6,422 bases of DNA from Calditrichia bacterium (GTDB lineage Bacteria; Calditrichota; Calditrichia; Calditrichales; Calditrichaceae), in assembly GCA_027039465.1 (NCBI GenBank), contig JALWEA010000630.1, positions 1 through 6,422 on the forward strand, given 5' to 3'. The notes beneath the pieces are model-generated. The model was not told the origin of the DNA. It searched no databases and saw only the letters and a list, made by a program, of their open reading frames with translations. Shown one piece after another: positions 1-5,834 of this stretch. Position 1 is the first letter of the stretch; each line of letters starts with the position of its first letter. Position numbers and translations under genes: made by a program.

Positions 1-549
1 TTCGTCTTCAATGCTGATTTCCGAAAAAAGACGCTCCAATTTGTCAAGACCTTCATTAATCGATTGCAGCCGATTTTCCAATTCCGTTTTATCCGAGGTC
101 TCCCAATAGCCGCCTTCATCAATAACATCAAGCTCGGGAATGTACCGTTTTTTCAGAAAGCGCAAAAGCTGAATAATTGCAATATGAATTTCCGGCGGGG
201 CAAATTGCGTTTTAACCGAGAGATAAGCATTTTCGGAATCAAACCGTCCTTCTTTTTTGAAAACATACATGACCGGATCCATCAGGTTGCCTTCCTTGTC
301 AAAATAAACGGAGAACGATTCGCAATCCGGATGCAAACGAAGGCTCAAACCTTTTAAAGGTAAATGTCCCTTGATTTGAGCCCTTCCTTCTTCAATTTCC
401 AAATGTGCGTCATCGGGCCCGGCAAAGTCTTCATCCAATTCATCCCATTTCCAATCCATGATTTGGGCAAAATCCTTTAAATCGTCTTTTAAACGGTTTA
501 AATCGGCAAGGTCTTTTAACTTGCCTTTGTAATAAATGGTGATGCCCAT
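1..549 (-). CDS. Conserved-type hypothetical protein, N-terminal 183 residues (runs off left edge)
   Basis: I read this frame by hand on the minus strand. It is open for 183 codons from an ATG at 549-547 to the window edge with no stop, so the C-terminus is missing. A good Shine-Dalgarno (AGGAG, complement of 557-561) lies 7 nt upstream of the ATG. The protein starts MGITIYYKGKL and is soluble and acidic, with no signal peptide or membrane segment. A mixed alpha/beta part spans about residues 1-118. It is followed by a hydrophobic helix (about 119-135, IHIAIIQLLRFLKKRY), then DVIDEGGYWET (141-151), then a charged helical stretch (about 153-183) that may form a coiled coil. The start and the EGGYWET segment resemble an unnamed family I associate from memory with Bacteroidetes and related phyla; I know no function for it. 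It is divergent from the flavoprotein gene at 755 and need not share its role. The gene call is fairly secure; the function is unknown. Confidence 0.82.
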   Translation of the reverse strand, partial: MGITIYYKGKLKDLADLNRLKDDLKDFAQIMDWKWDELDEDFAGPDDAHLEIEEGRAQIKGHLPLKGLSLRLHPDCESFSVYFDKEGNLMDPVMYVFKKEGRFDSENAYLSVKTQFAPPEIHIAIIQLLRFLKKRYIPELDVIDEGGYWETSDKTELENRLQSINEGLDKLERLFSEISIEDE

Positions 550-556
550 CGTGAAA

Positions 557-561
557 CTCCT
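557..561 (-). promoter_or_regulatory. Shine-Dalgarno for the leftward hypothetical gene
   Basis: The minus strand reads AGGAG, 7 nt upstream of the ATG at 549. This strong match fixes the start of the left-edge gene. Confidence 0.65.
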
Positions 562-725
562 AAATAATGAATGGAAACAAAACGCCTGAACATAATTTGA
601 CGGTTAAAAAGCAGGAATTCAAATTTTTTTCTTAGGATCATTTGAAAAGGACGAAACGATTTTAGAAAAATTCGGCCGTTAAACATTCAGGTTTGCGCCA
701 ATTGGTTCGATAACTCAAAAATTAG

Positions 726-760
726 TTGAACTTGGTTCAAAGGAAAAAAACAATTTGAAC
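726..760 (+). promoter_or_regulatory. Possible alternative-hairpin leader over the ribosome binding site of the flavoprotein gene
   Basis: TTGAAC occurs at 726-731 and again at 755-760, where it overlaps the TTG start codon. Its complement GTTCAA sits between them at 735-740. Two exclusive stems are possible. One is 726-731 with 735-740 (6 bp, 3-nt loop), which leaves the start free. The other is 735-741 with 754-760 (7 bp, 12-nt loop), which buries the start codon and puts the AGGA Shine-Dalgarno (741-744) at the stem and loop edge. The complementarity is seen directly; any regulatory role is inference, and such short stems can arise by chance. Confidence 0.3.
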
Positions 761-1984
761 GAAACGGTTAATACGGACAATCGAATAGCCTCTCGCAACG
801 CCTATGATGTTGTTGTTATCGGTGCGGGTATTGCCGGGTCGATCACAGCCCGGTTGCTGGCCGAAAAAGGCATTTCTGTCTTGCTGGTGGAAAAAGATCG
901 TTTTTCCGGCAAGAATACGGCCTGCGGCGGTTTGTTCGATCGTCCCTATTTTGATCGATATGTTGATGATACGTCGATCATTGAGCAGGAAATTCGAAAG
1001 AATATTTTTCATCTGCCCTGGGGCGACGTGGTTTACGATTGCAATCAGGTGACTGTAAAACGCCGTGTGTACGATCGTTATTTGGCCGAAAAAGCACAAA
1101 AGGCCGGGGCGGAACTGGTGAATTCGGTCAAAGCAACGGATTTTACGATTGAAGCCCCGGGCAGAGCAACCGTTACTTTGCAGGCCGTTCCGTCCGGACA
1201 AACGCAGAAGGTACAGGCCAAACTGATCCTTTTTGCCGACGGGCCTCGTTCGTTATCCTTTAAAAATCCGCTGTTCAAAAAACAGGTTCGAAAAAAATAC
1301 TGGGCTTACGCTTATGCGTACGAGGTGGAAGGTCTGCCTGTCCCGTCAGACGAAGTTCACATCTATTTTGCGCCGCAGCTTTTTCCGTGGGGCTACGGCT
1401 GGATTTTCCCCAATAAAAACGAAAGCAATGTGGGGGTGGGTACCTTACTTTCGCAAAAAGAAAACAATGAATTGAAGAAAAAATTATTTTACTTTTTGAA
1501 CGAATTCCCTGCGACGGGCTCGTTGCTTTCGGGACGGGCTATTAAGGACAAAAAAGGCGGATTTATTCCAATGTGGCTATACGACCGTCTTTCGGATGAT
1601 TCGCAATTGCTGTTGGGTGATGCAGGGGGCATGGTCAGTCCTTTGTTCGGTGCAGGCATCGATTACGCCATTGATGCGGCCGAAGCAGCCGCTCAAACGG
1701 TCTCGGAAGCTTTGCGACAAAACCGTTTTTCTGCGGATTTTTTGCAGCGTTACGATCAACGGATTAACGAGCGATTCGGCAAAGATTTGCGCAAGCAGAT
1801 GCTATTGACGCGAATCATTTTATTGAGTCGTCGTTTTGGCAAGTTGTGGCCGGTTAAAATTTTAACGGTCATTGCTTTTGGCGTTCAATATTCCCGATGG
1901 AACAAAATCCGCATTTTGGCTTATCCGTTCCTAGGAGAACCGAAACCCTTAGCACAGGACCGACATAAATTAAATCACAAATAA
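755..1984 (+). CDS. Geranylgeranyl-reductase-family FAD-dependent oxidoreductase
   Basis: This 409-residue cytoplasmic or membrane-associated flavoprotein has the p-hydroxybenzoate-hydroxylase-type fold used by the geranylgeranyl reductase (ChlP/GGR) family, which hydrogenates isoprenoid double bonds. Visible motifs are the FAD Rossmann loop GAGIAG (23-28) with acidic E46 ending the second strand, CGGL (57-60) in the region where GGRs carry a conserved Cys-Gly motif, DG (162-163), and GDAGG...P..GAGI (288-302) for the FAD ribityl/pyrophosphate. Residues 214-229 fit the GGR substrate-site pattern YxWxFPx7GxG exactly (Y214, W216, F218, P219, G227, G229). A basic, hydrophobic C-terminal stretch (about 345-390) could touch the membrane. 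The start is TTG at 755: the frame has a stop at 680-682, no in-frame ATG precedes the FAD loop, and AAGGA lies 10 nt upstream. It ends 15 bp before the radical SAM gene, so the two are probably co-transcribed. The family is confident; the substrate (prenyl lipid, quinone tail or other) is unknown. Confidence 0.9.
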   Translation: MNETVNTDNRIASRNAYDVVVIGAGIAGSITARLLAEKGISVLLVEKDRFSGKNTACGGLFDRPYFDRYVDDTSIIEQEIRKNIFHLPWGDVVYDCNQVTVKRRVYDRYLAEKAQKAGAELVNSVKATDFTIEAPGRATVTLQAVPSGQTQKVQAKLILFADGPRSLSFKNPLFKKQVRKKYWAYAYAYEVEGLPVPSDEVHIYFAPQLFPWGYGWIFPNKNESNVGVGTLLSQKENNELKKKLFYFLNEFPATGSLLSGRAIKDKKGGFIPMWLYDRLSDDSQLLLGDAGGMVSPLFGAGIDYAIDAAEAAAQTVSEALRQNRFSADFLQRYDQRINERFGKDLRKQMLLTRIILLSRRFGKLWPVKILTVIAFGVQYSRWNKIRILAYPFLGEPKPLAQDRHKLNHK

Positions 1985-1999
1985 TGTTGGAACAGACGC

Positions 2000-3082
2000 A
2001 TGAACAAACGCATTCAACTGCTTTCGCGATTGCCGAAATTTAAAGCCTATTATCGATTCGCTTTGGGCAAACCGCCGCTACCGGCCAACTTTACTTTGAG
2101 TCTTCTTTATTCCTGTAATTCGCGCTGCGCCACCTGCAATGTGTACAAGAAGAAGGTTAATAATTTAACGGTTGAAGAATACGATAAAATTTTTGAAAAA
2201 GTGGGCAAGGCGCCGTTTTGGTTTACTTTGAGCGGCGGCGAGCCGTTTTTGCGCAAGGATATTACGGAAATCGTCAAAGTGATTTACCGGCGATCACAAC
2301 CGGCCATTATAAACATTCCCACCAATGGCAGTCTGTTTCGCGTGATTCCGGGACGTGTGGAAGAAATGCTGAAAGCCTGCCCCGAAAGCGAAATTATCAT
2401 CAATCTGTCGCTGGATGAGATCGGTAGCAGGCATGATGAAATTCGGGGCTTCCCGGGCAACTGGCAGCGTGCCATGGAAACTTACCGACAGTTGCAGGAA
2501 CTGAAGAAATACCCCAATTTTACCTTAGGTATTCACACCGTCATTTCGGTGTTTAACGTTAAACGTTTCCCCGATATTTACCGCGAACTGATTCAACTTA
2601 ATCCCGATTCTTACATTACGGAAATTGCCGAAGAACGCGTGGAGCTGGGTACCGTGGGCGAGCCCATCACACCGGATAAAAAAGATTACGATGAAGCCAT
2701 TGATTTTTTAATTAATGAAATGCGCAAGCATCGTTTGAAAGGCGTGGCCGATATTGCCCGATCTTTTCGCATTGAATACTATCAAATGGTCAAAAAATAT
2801 TTGCAAGAGCAAAAGCAGATTATTCCGTGTTACGCGGGCATTATCTCTTGTCAAATTGCTCCCGACGGAGACGTATGGCCATGCTGCATCCGCGCCGATT
2901 CCATGGGCAACTTGCGTGAAAACGAATATGATTTTGCGCGTGTTTGGAACAGCGAACAGGCCAAAGCCATTCGTCGCAGTATTAAGAACAGAGAATGCGC
3001 CTGCCCGTTAGCCAATGCCGCTTACACCAATTTGCTGTTGCACCCGCCGTCATTGGGTAAGATCATCAGCCGGTTGGTGTAA
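2000..3082 (+). CDS. Radical SAM protein with SPASM-like C-terminal domain
   Basis: This 360-residue protein carries the radical SAM cluster motif C39-x3-C43-x2-C46 (CNSRCATC) and the SAM-binding GGE at 79-81 (SGGEPF). The barrel continues through PTNGS (107-111) and SLDEIG..HDEIRG (137-150). The C-terminus has a second cysteine set: C277 and C284, the APDGDVWPCC segment (287-296), and C333-x-C335. This resembles SPASM/twitch domains that hold auxiliary Fe-S clusters, although the final cysteines are fewer and closer than in a canonical SPASM. Proteins of this build cleave SAM to a 5'-deoxyadenosyl radical and modify peptides, sugars or lipids. The ATG at 2000 is preceded by TTGGAA (1987-1992), 15 bp after the stop of the GGR-like gene. 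The tandem arrangement suggests a shared pathway, possibly in lipid or isoprenoid maturation, but that is inference. No precursor-peptide gene is visible beside it, which argues mildly against RiPP maturation. Confidence 0.9.
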   Translation: MNKRIQLLSRLPKFKAYYRFALGKPPLPANFTLSLLYSCNSRCATCNVYKKKVNNLTVEEYDKIFEKVGKAPFWFTLSGGEPFLRKDITEIVKVIYRRSQPAIINIPTNGSLFRVIPGRVEEMLKACPESEIIINLSLDEIGSRHDEIRGFPGNWQRAMETYRQLQELKKYPNFTLGIHTVISVFNVKRFPDIYRELIQLNPDSYITEIAEERVELGTVGEPITPDKKDYDEAIDFLINEMRKHRLKGVADIARSFRIEYYQMVKKYLQEQKQIIPCYAGIISCQIAPDGDVWPCCIRADSMGNLRENEYDFARVWNSEQAKAIRRSIKNRECACPLANAAYTNLLLHPPSLGKIISRLV

Positions 3083-3146
3083 AGGGAGAATCGTTAAGAG
3101 TTAAGTGTTGAAGGGTTAAATTGTGAAACTCGTGCCCAGTTCGCGG
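3083..3146. other. Short gap between the radical SAM gene and the repeat array
   Basis: These 64 bp follow the TAA at 3080-3082. I see no GC-rich hairpin followed by a T-run, so no intrinsic terminator is supported. The stretch has loosely repeated GTTAAG/GTTAA words and no convincing gene. A transcript of the upstream operon could read into the array. Confidence 0.5.
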
Positions 3147-3217
3147 TTCCAAGTTTGCCACGTCTTCTCAGGTAATACTTGGACATTGGTTATCGGACAT
3201 TGGATATTGGCTATTCA

Positions 3218-3335
3218 AAAAATAATTCAATTTCCAATTTCCAACACGGAATTTCCAATTTCAAGTTCGCCACTTCTTCTTAGGTTATACTTGGACATTG
3301 GTTATTGATCATTGGATATTGGATATTCAAAAATA
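3218..3335 (+). repeat. 118-bp block, copy 1 (identical to 4002-4119)
   Basis: By direct comparison this block spanning units 1-2 is identical to 4002-4119 spanning units 8-9. The offset is 784 bp, exactly seven 112-bp units. The neighbouring units differ at many positions, so this suggests recent block duplication or gene conversion inside the array. Confidence 0.85.
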
Positions 3336-3536
3336 ATTCAATTTCCAATTTCCAACACGGAATGTCCAAGTCTCAAGTTTTCCACTTCTTCTCTGGTAAT
3401 ACTTGGAAATTGATTATTGGTCATTGGACATTGGATATTCAAAAAATACTTCAATTTCCAATTTCCAACACGGAATGTCCAATTTCCAAGTTTTCCACTT
3501 CTTCTTAGGTTATACTTGGACATTGGTTATTGATCA

Positions 3537-3580
3537 TTGGATATTGGATATTCAAAAATATTTCAATATCCAATATCCAA
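3537..3580. repeat. Perfect 16-bp hairpin core in array unit 4
   Basis: TTGGATATTGGATATT (3537-3552) is fully complementary to AATATCCAATATCCAA (3565-3580), with a 12-nt loop. In most other units the right arm carries AATTTCC heptamers and so leaves A-A mismatches against the left arm. Unit 4 is the best-paired hairpin of the array. Confidence 0.8.
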
Positions 3581-4001
3581 CACTGAATTTCCAATTTCCA
3601 AGTTCGCCACTTCTTTTCAGGCAAAACTTGGAAATTGATTATTGGTCATTGGACATTGGTTATTCAGAAATAATTCAATTTCCAATATCCAACACGGAAT
3701 TTCCAATTACCAAGTTCGCCACTTCTTCTCAGGTAATACTTGGACATTGGTTATTGATCATTGGATATTGGTTATTCAAGAATATTTCAATTTCCAATAT
3801 CCAACACGGAATTTCCAATTACCAAGTTCGCCACTTCTTCTCAGGTAATACTTGGATATTGATTATTGGTCATTGGATATTGGCTATTCAAGAATATTTC
3901 AATTTCCAATTTCCAACACGGAATTTCCAACTCTCAAGTTTGCCACTGCTTTTCAGGTAATACTTGGACATTGGTTATTGAACATTGGATATTGGTTATT
4001 C

Positions 4002-4119
4002 AAAAATAATTCAATTTCCAATTTCCAACACGGAATTTCCAATTTCAAGTTCGCCACTTCTTCTTAGGTTATACTTGGACATTGGTTATTGATCATTGGA
4101 TATTGGATATTCAAAAATA
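4002..4119 (+). repeat. 118-bp block, copy 2 (identical to 3218-3335)
   Basis: Second copy of the perfect 118-bp block inside the array. Identity ends right after CAAAAATA, where copy 1 continues ATTC and copy 2 continues TCTC. Confidence 0.85.
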
Positions 4120-4246
4120 TCTCAATTTCCAATTTCCAACACGGAAGGTCCAATTTCCAAGTTTGCCACTTCTTCTCAGGCAAAACTTGGACATTGATTA
4201 TTGGACATTGGATATTGGATATTCAAAAAATACTTCAATTTCCAAT

Positions 4247-4497
4247 ATCTGGCATCGAACATTGAGTTTCCACACAACCATTCCATTCTTAACCTATTTT
4301 TTTCTCCATCCATTCCTTTAATTCCAATACGATTCCGAAGCCCCGCTCTGTAAAAAAATTATACATCCGATTCCAATCGCCAAAAATGATTCCGAAATCG
4401 GTAAAAATATTTCAATTAAATAAAAAAAGAAAAAACATTGTTTTAAAGTTTGTTATTGGATGTTAGTTTGTTGTTTTTGTTGAAATTAAAGATTAAA
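4247..4497. other. AT-rich intergenic region downstream of the array
   Basis: No supportable gene on either strand. The first about 25 bp are a decayed end of the last repeat unit. GATTCCRA occurs at 4331, 4369 and 4388 (spacings 38 and 19 bp). CCGATT (4367-4372) can pair with AATCGG (4396-4401), but no clean T-run follows, so this is a poor terminator candidate. The stretch 4402-4497 is very AT-rich, as is common upstream of promoters. Confidence 0.5.
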
Positions 4498-4526
4498 TTG
4501 ACATGGGATGAATAGCTGCTTAAGTT
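4498..4526 (+). promoter_or_regulatory. Possible sigma-70-type promoter for the PorV/PorQ-like gene
   Basis: A perfect TTGACA (4498-4503) is followed after 17 bp by TAAGTT (4521-4526), which matches only 3 of 6 positions of TATAAT. The position, about 95 bp before the start codon and downstream of an AT-rich tract, is sensible. FCB-group promoters often deviate from this consensus, so the call is tentative. Confidence 0.35.
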
Positions 4527-4560
4527 TGCCGATGTCTTTTAATTGAAAAATACGTACGTT

Positions 4561-4604
4561 TTTCAGAGAATGGCATGACTCTTGTAATGAACAGATCTCT
4601 GAAA
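4561..4604 (+). promoter_or_regulatory. Leader stem-loop just upstream of the barrel gene
   Basis: TTTCAGAGA (4561-4569) and TCTCTGAAA (4596-4604) are perfect complements, giving a 9-bp stem with a 26-nt loop. The stem ends 2-3 nt before the likely Shine-Dalgarno ACGGA (4606-4610). Just upstream is the palindrome ACGTACGT (4552-4559). The pairing is seen directly; a role in mRNA stability or translation control is inference. Confidence 0.4.
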
Positions 4605-4619
4605 GACGGAAATAAGGAT

Positions 4620-5834
4620 ATGAAGAACTCAATTTACGCACTTTTAATCGGATTAATATTTCTCGGGTTTTCACAGGCAGGTGATCGTTTTGCCGGTGTG
4701 TCTAGTAATCTATTTTTGCAGGCGGAATTAAGCCCTCGTGCTGCGGCGCTTGGTGGGGCCTATTCGGCGATTGGCAATGATGTTTACGCCATGTTTTACA
4801 ATCCCGCCGGGTTAGCTAATATGAAACGAAACCAGGTGGGATTCAATCATGTGCAGTGGTTTCAGGATATTCGCATGCAAAATTTAAGCGCCGGTTTCAA
4901 GTTGGATCCCTGCTTTTTTGTGGCCGCCGGATTCTCCTATTTGGGTATGCCCTCCATTCAAGGCAAAGATCGTTACGGTCAAAATACGGATGCGCTTACC
5001 GTAAACAGTTCCATCATGCAGATGTCCATGGCTTACAAATTGCATCCAAGTTTTTCCATTGGATTTGGGGTTAAGTATTTTCGCGATAATTTGGCCGGTT
5101 ACGTTGCCTCGGGTTTTGCCTTTGATTTCGGGTTTTTCATGGAAACGATCATACCGCATTTGTCCCTTGCCGCATCGGTGCGCAATGTGGGCAACAAAGT
5201 TCGTTACAATGAAATGAGCGAAACCATTCCTTTTAATTATCGTATTGGTTTGGGCTATCGAATTCCGAGTTTGCATTTGCGTCTTGGGCTGGATGGGGTG
5301 CATTCAAATGATCAGGGCTGGCTTCTGAAGAGCGGCATTGAAATCGATTTTTTAAATCGGGCGTTTTTACGTGTGGGGAATGCCTGGTTTTCAGCAAACG
5401 GTCTGCAGCCCTCGTTCGGCATCGGCGCCCGACCGATCAAAAGTTTGGCTATTGATTACACCTTATTTAATCATCAAAATTTGGGATTAACCCATCGGGT
5501 GGGACTAACATTTAGTTTTTCTTTAAAAGGAGAATCCAAACGACTGGCTGCCCGAAATATGATGTTGCTACAACCGCCTCAAAGAGTTTACGGATTTTTA
5601 CAGGGGGATAAGATTAAATTGGAATGGAGCGATGTGCCCGGAGCGGCGTATAATGTTTACGCACGAAAAAGTTCGGATAGTCAGTGGAAAAAAGTGAGTC
5701 CGCGCTTATTGTGGGCGCATGAATTTTTAATCAACAACCCCCCTGTACCGGTAGCAATCGACTTTGCAATCACTAGTGTTTTAAACGGTAAGGAAAGCGC
5801 ATTTTCAAGAATTGTTACGGTGGAAATCAAATGA
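4620..5834 (+). CDS. PorV/PorQ-family outer-membrane beta-barrel with C-terminal FN3-like domain
   Basis: This 404-residue protein starts with a signal peptide: MKNS, a hydrophobic core (about 5-17), and likely cleavage after FSQA (A20). Residues about 30-302 carry the PorV/PorQ (UPF0164-like) hallmark, SPRAAALGGAYSAIGNDVYA then MFYNPAGLA (38-66), followed by alternating beta strands and ending near HRVGLTFSFSL (292-302), as expected of an outer-membrane barrel. PorV and PorQ themselves belong to the type IX secretion system, but many FCB homologues have no tested role. Residues about 318-404 form an added fibronectin-III-like domain (KIKLEWSDVPGAAYNVYARK ... VTVEIK), probably exposed. The same frame is open from an ATG at 4575, but the start at 4620 gives a clean signal peptide and has ACGGA 9 nt upstream. 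The AAGGA at 4614-4618 is too close to the ATG to serve. The downstream gene overlaps the stop by 4 bp, so the two are co-translated. No other type IX component is visible. Confidence 0.85.
   Translation: MKNSIYALLIGLIFLGFSQAGDRFAGVSSNLFLQAELSPRAAALGGAYSAIGNDVYAMFYNPAGLANMKRNQVGFNHVQWFQDIRMQNLSAGFKLDPCFFVAAGFSYLGMPSIQGKDRYGQNTDALTVNSSIMQMSMAYKLHPSFSIGFGVKYFRDNLAGYVASGFAFDFGFFMETIIPHLSLAASVRNVGNKVRYNEMSETIPFNYRIGLGYRIPSLHLRLGLDGVHSNDQGWLLKSGIEIDFLNRAFLRVGNAWFSANGLQPSFGIGARPIKSLAIDYTLFNHQNLGLTHRVGLTFSFSLKGESKRLAARNMMLLQPPQRVYGFLQGDKIKLEWSDVPGAAYNVYARKSSDSQWKKVSPRLLWAHEFLINNPPVPVAIDFAITSVLNGKESAFSRIVTVEIK

Larger units (their letters stand above)
3147..4246. repeat. Tandem array of about ten 112-bp hairpin units built on a 7-bp rhythm
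   Basis: The motif ACTTGG recurs at 3177, 3289, 3401, 3514, 3626, 3738, 3850, 3962, 4073 and 4185, giving spacings of 112 bp (one 113, one 111). A partial linker begins the array at about 3147, and the last unit decays after 4246 (faint similarity to about 4272). Each unit has a 40-bp left arm of TTGGAYA-type heptamers (ACTTGGACATTGG...), an A/T-rich loop (AAAAATAATT-like), and a 40-bp right arm of AATTTCC-type heptamers ending CCAAGT. A conserved 22-bp linker follows (TCGCCACTTCTTC, then TYAGGTWAT). The right arm is the approximate reverse complement of the left: with the commonest arms, 29 of 40 positions pair. The unit divides exactly into 16 heptamers. It is not CRISPR, because the linkers are conserved rather than unique. 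It is AT-rich compared with the flanking genes. No mobility gene lies beside it. Function is unknown; it could be a satellite, a REP/BIME-like array, or a structured 3' region of the upstream transcript. Confidence 0.93.

Noticed and set aside
64..357. 97-codon plus-strand open frame at the left edge
   Set aside because: It is the antisense shadow of the minus-strand gene, which has a strong Shine-Dalgarno and an uninterrupted 183-codon frame.
686..714. Promoter TTCAGG-17-GATAAC before the flavoprotein gene
   Set aside because: The matches are weak (3/6 and 4/6) and could be chance in AT-rich sequence, so it is not listed as a feature.
737..1201. 154-codon minus-strand open frame
   Set aside because: It lies wholly antisense to the well-supported FAD oxidoreductase and its product has no recognisable motif.
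3403..3960. 185-codon plus-strand open frame inside the array (and the 61-79 codon frames beside it)
   Set aside because: It is a by-product of stop-poor repeats read in rotating frames; it has no good ribosome binding site and low-complexity repetitive sequence.
3147..4246. CRISPR array
   Set aside because: The segments between the hairpins are conserved copies of one 22-bp linker rather than unique spacers, the unit is 112 bp, and no cas gene is present.
3147..4246. Insertion sequence or MITE cluster
   Set aside because: I see no transposase, no terminal inverted repeats bounding the whole block, and no target-site duplication at its edges; the head-to-tail 112-bp order fits tandem amplification better.
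4367..4401. Intrinsic terminator after the array (CCGATT ... AATCGG)
   Set aside because: There are only 6 bp, a 23-nt loop, and A-rich rather than T-rich sequence following.
4884..5303. 139-codon minus-strand open frame
   Set aside because: It is antisense to the beta-barrel gene, whose family motifs and signal peptide are clear.
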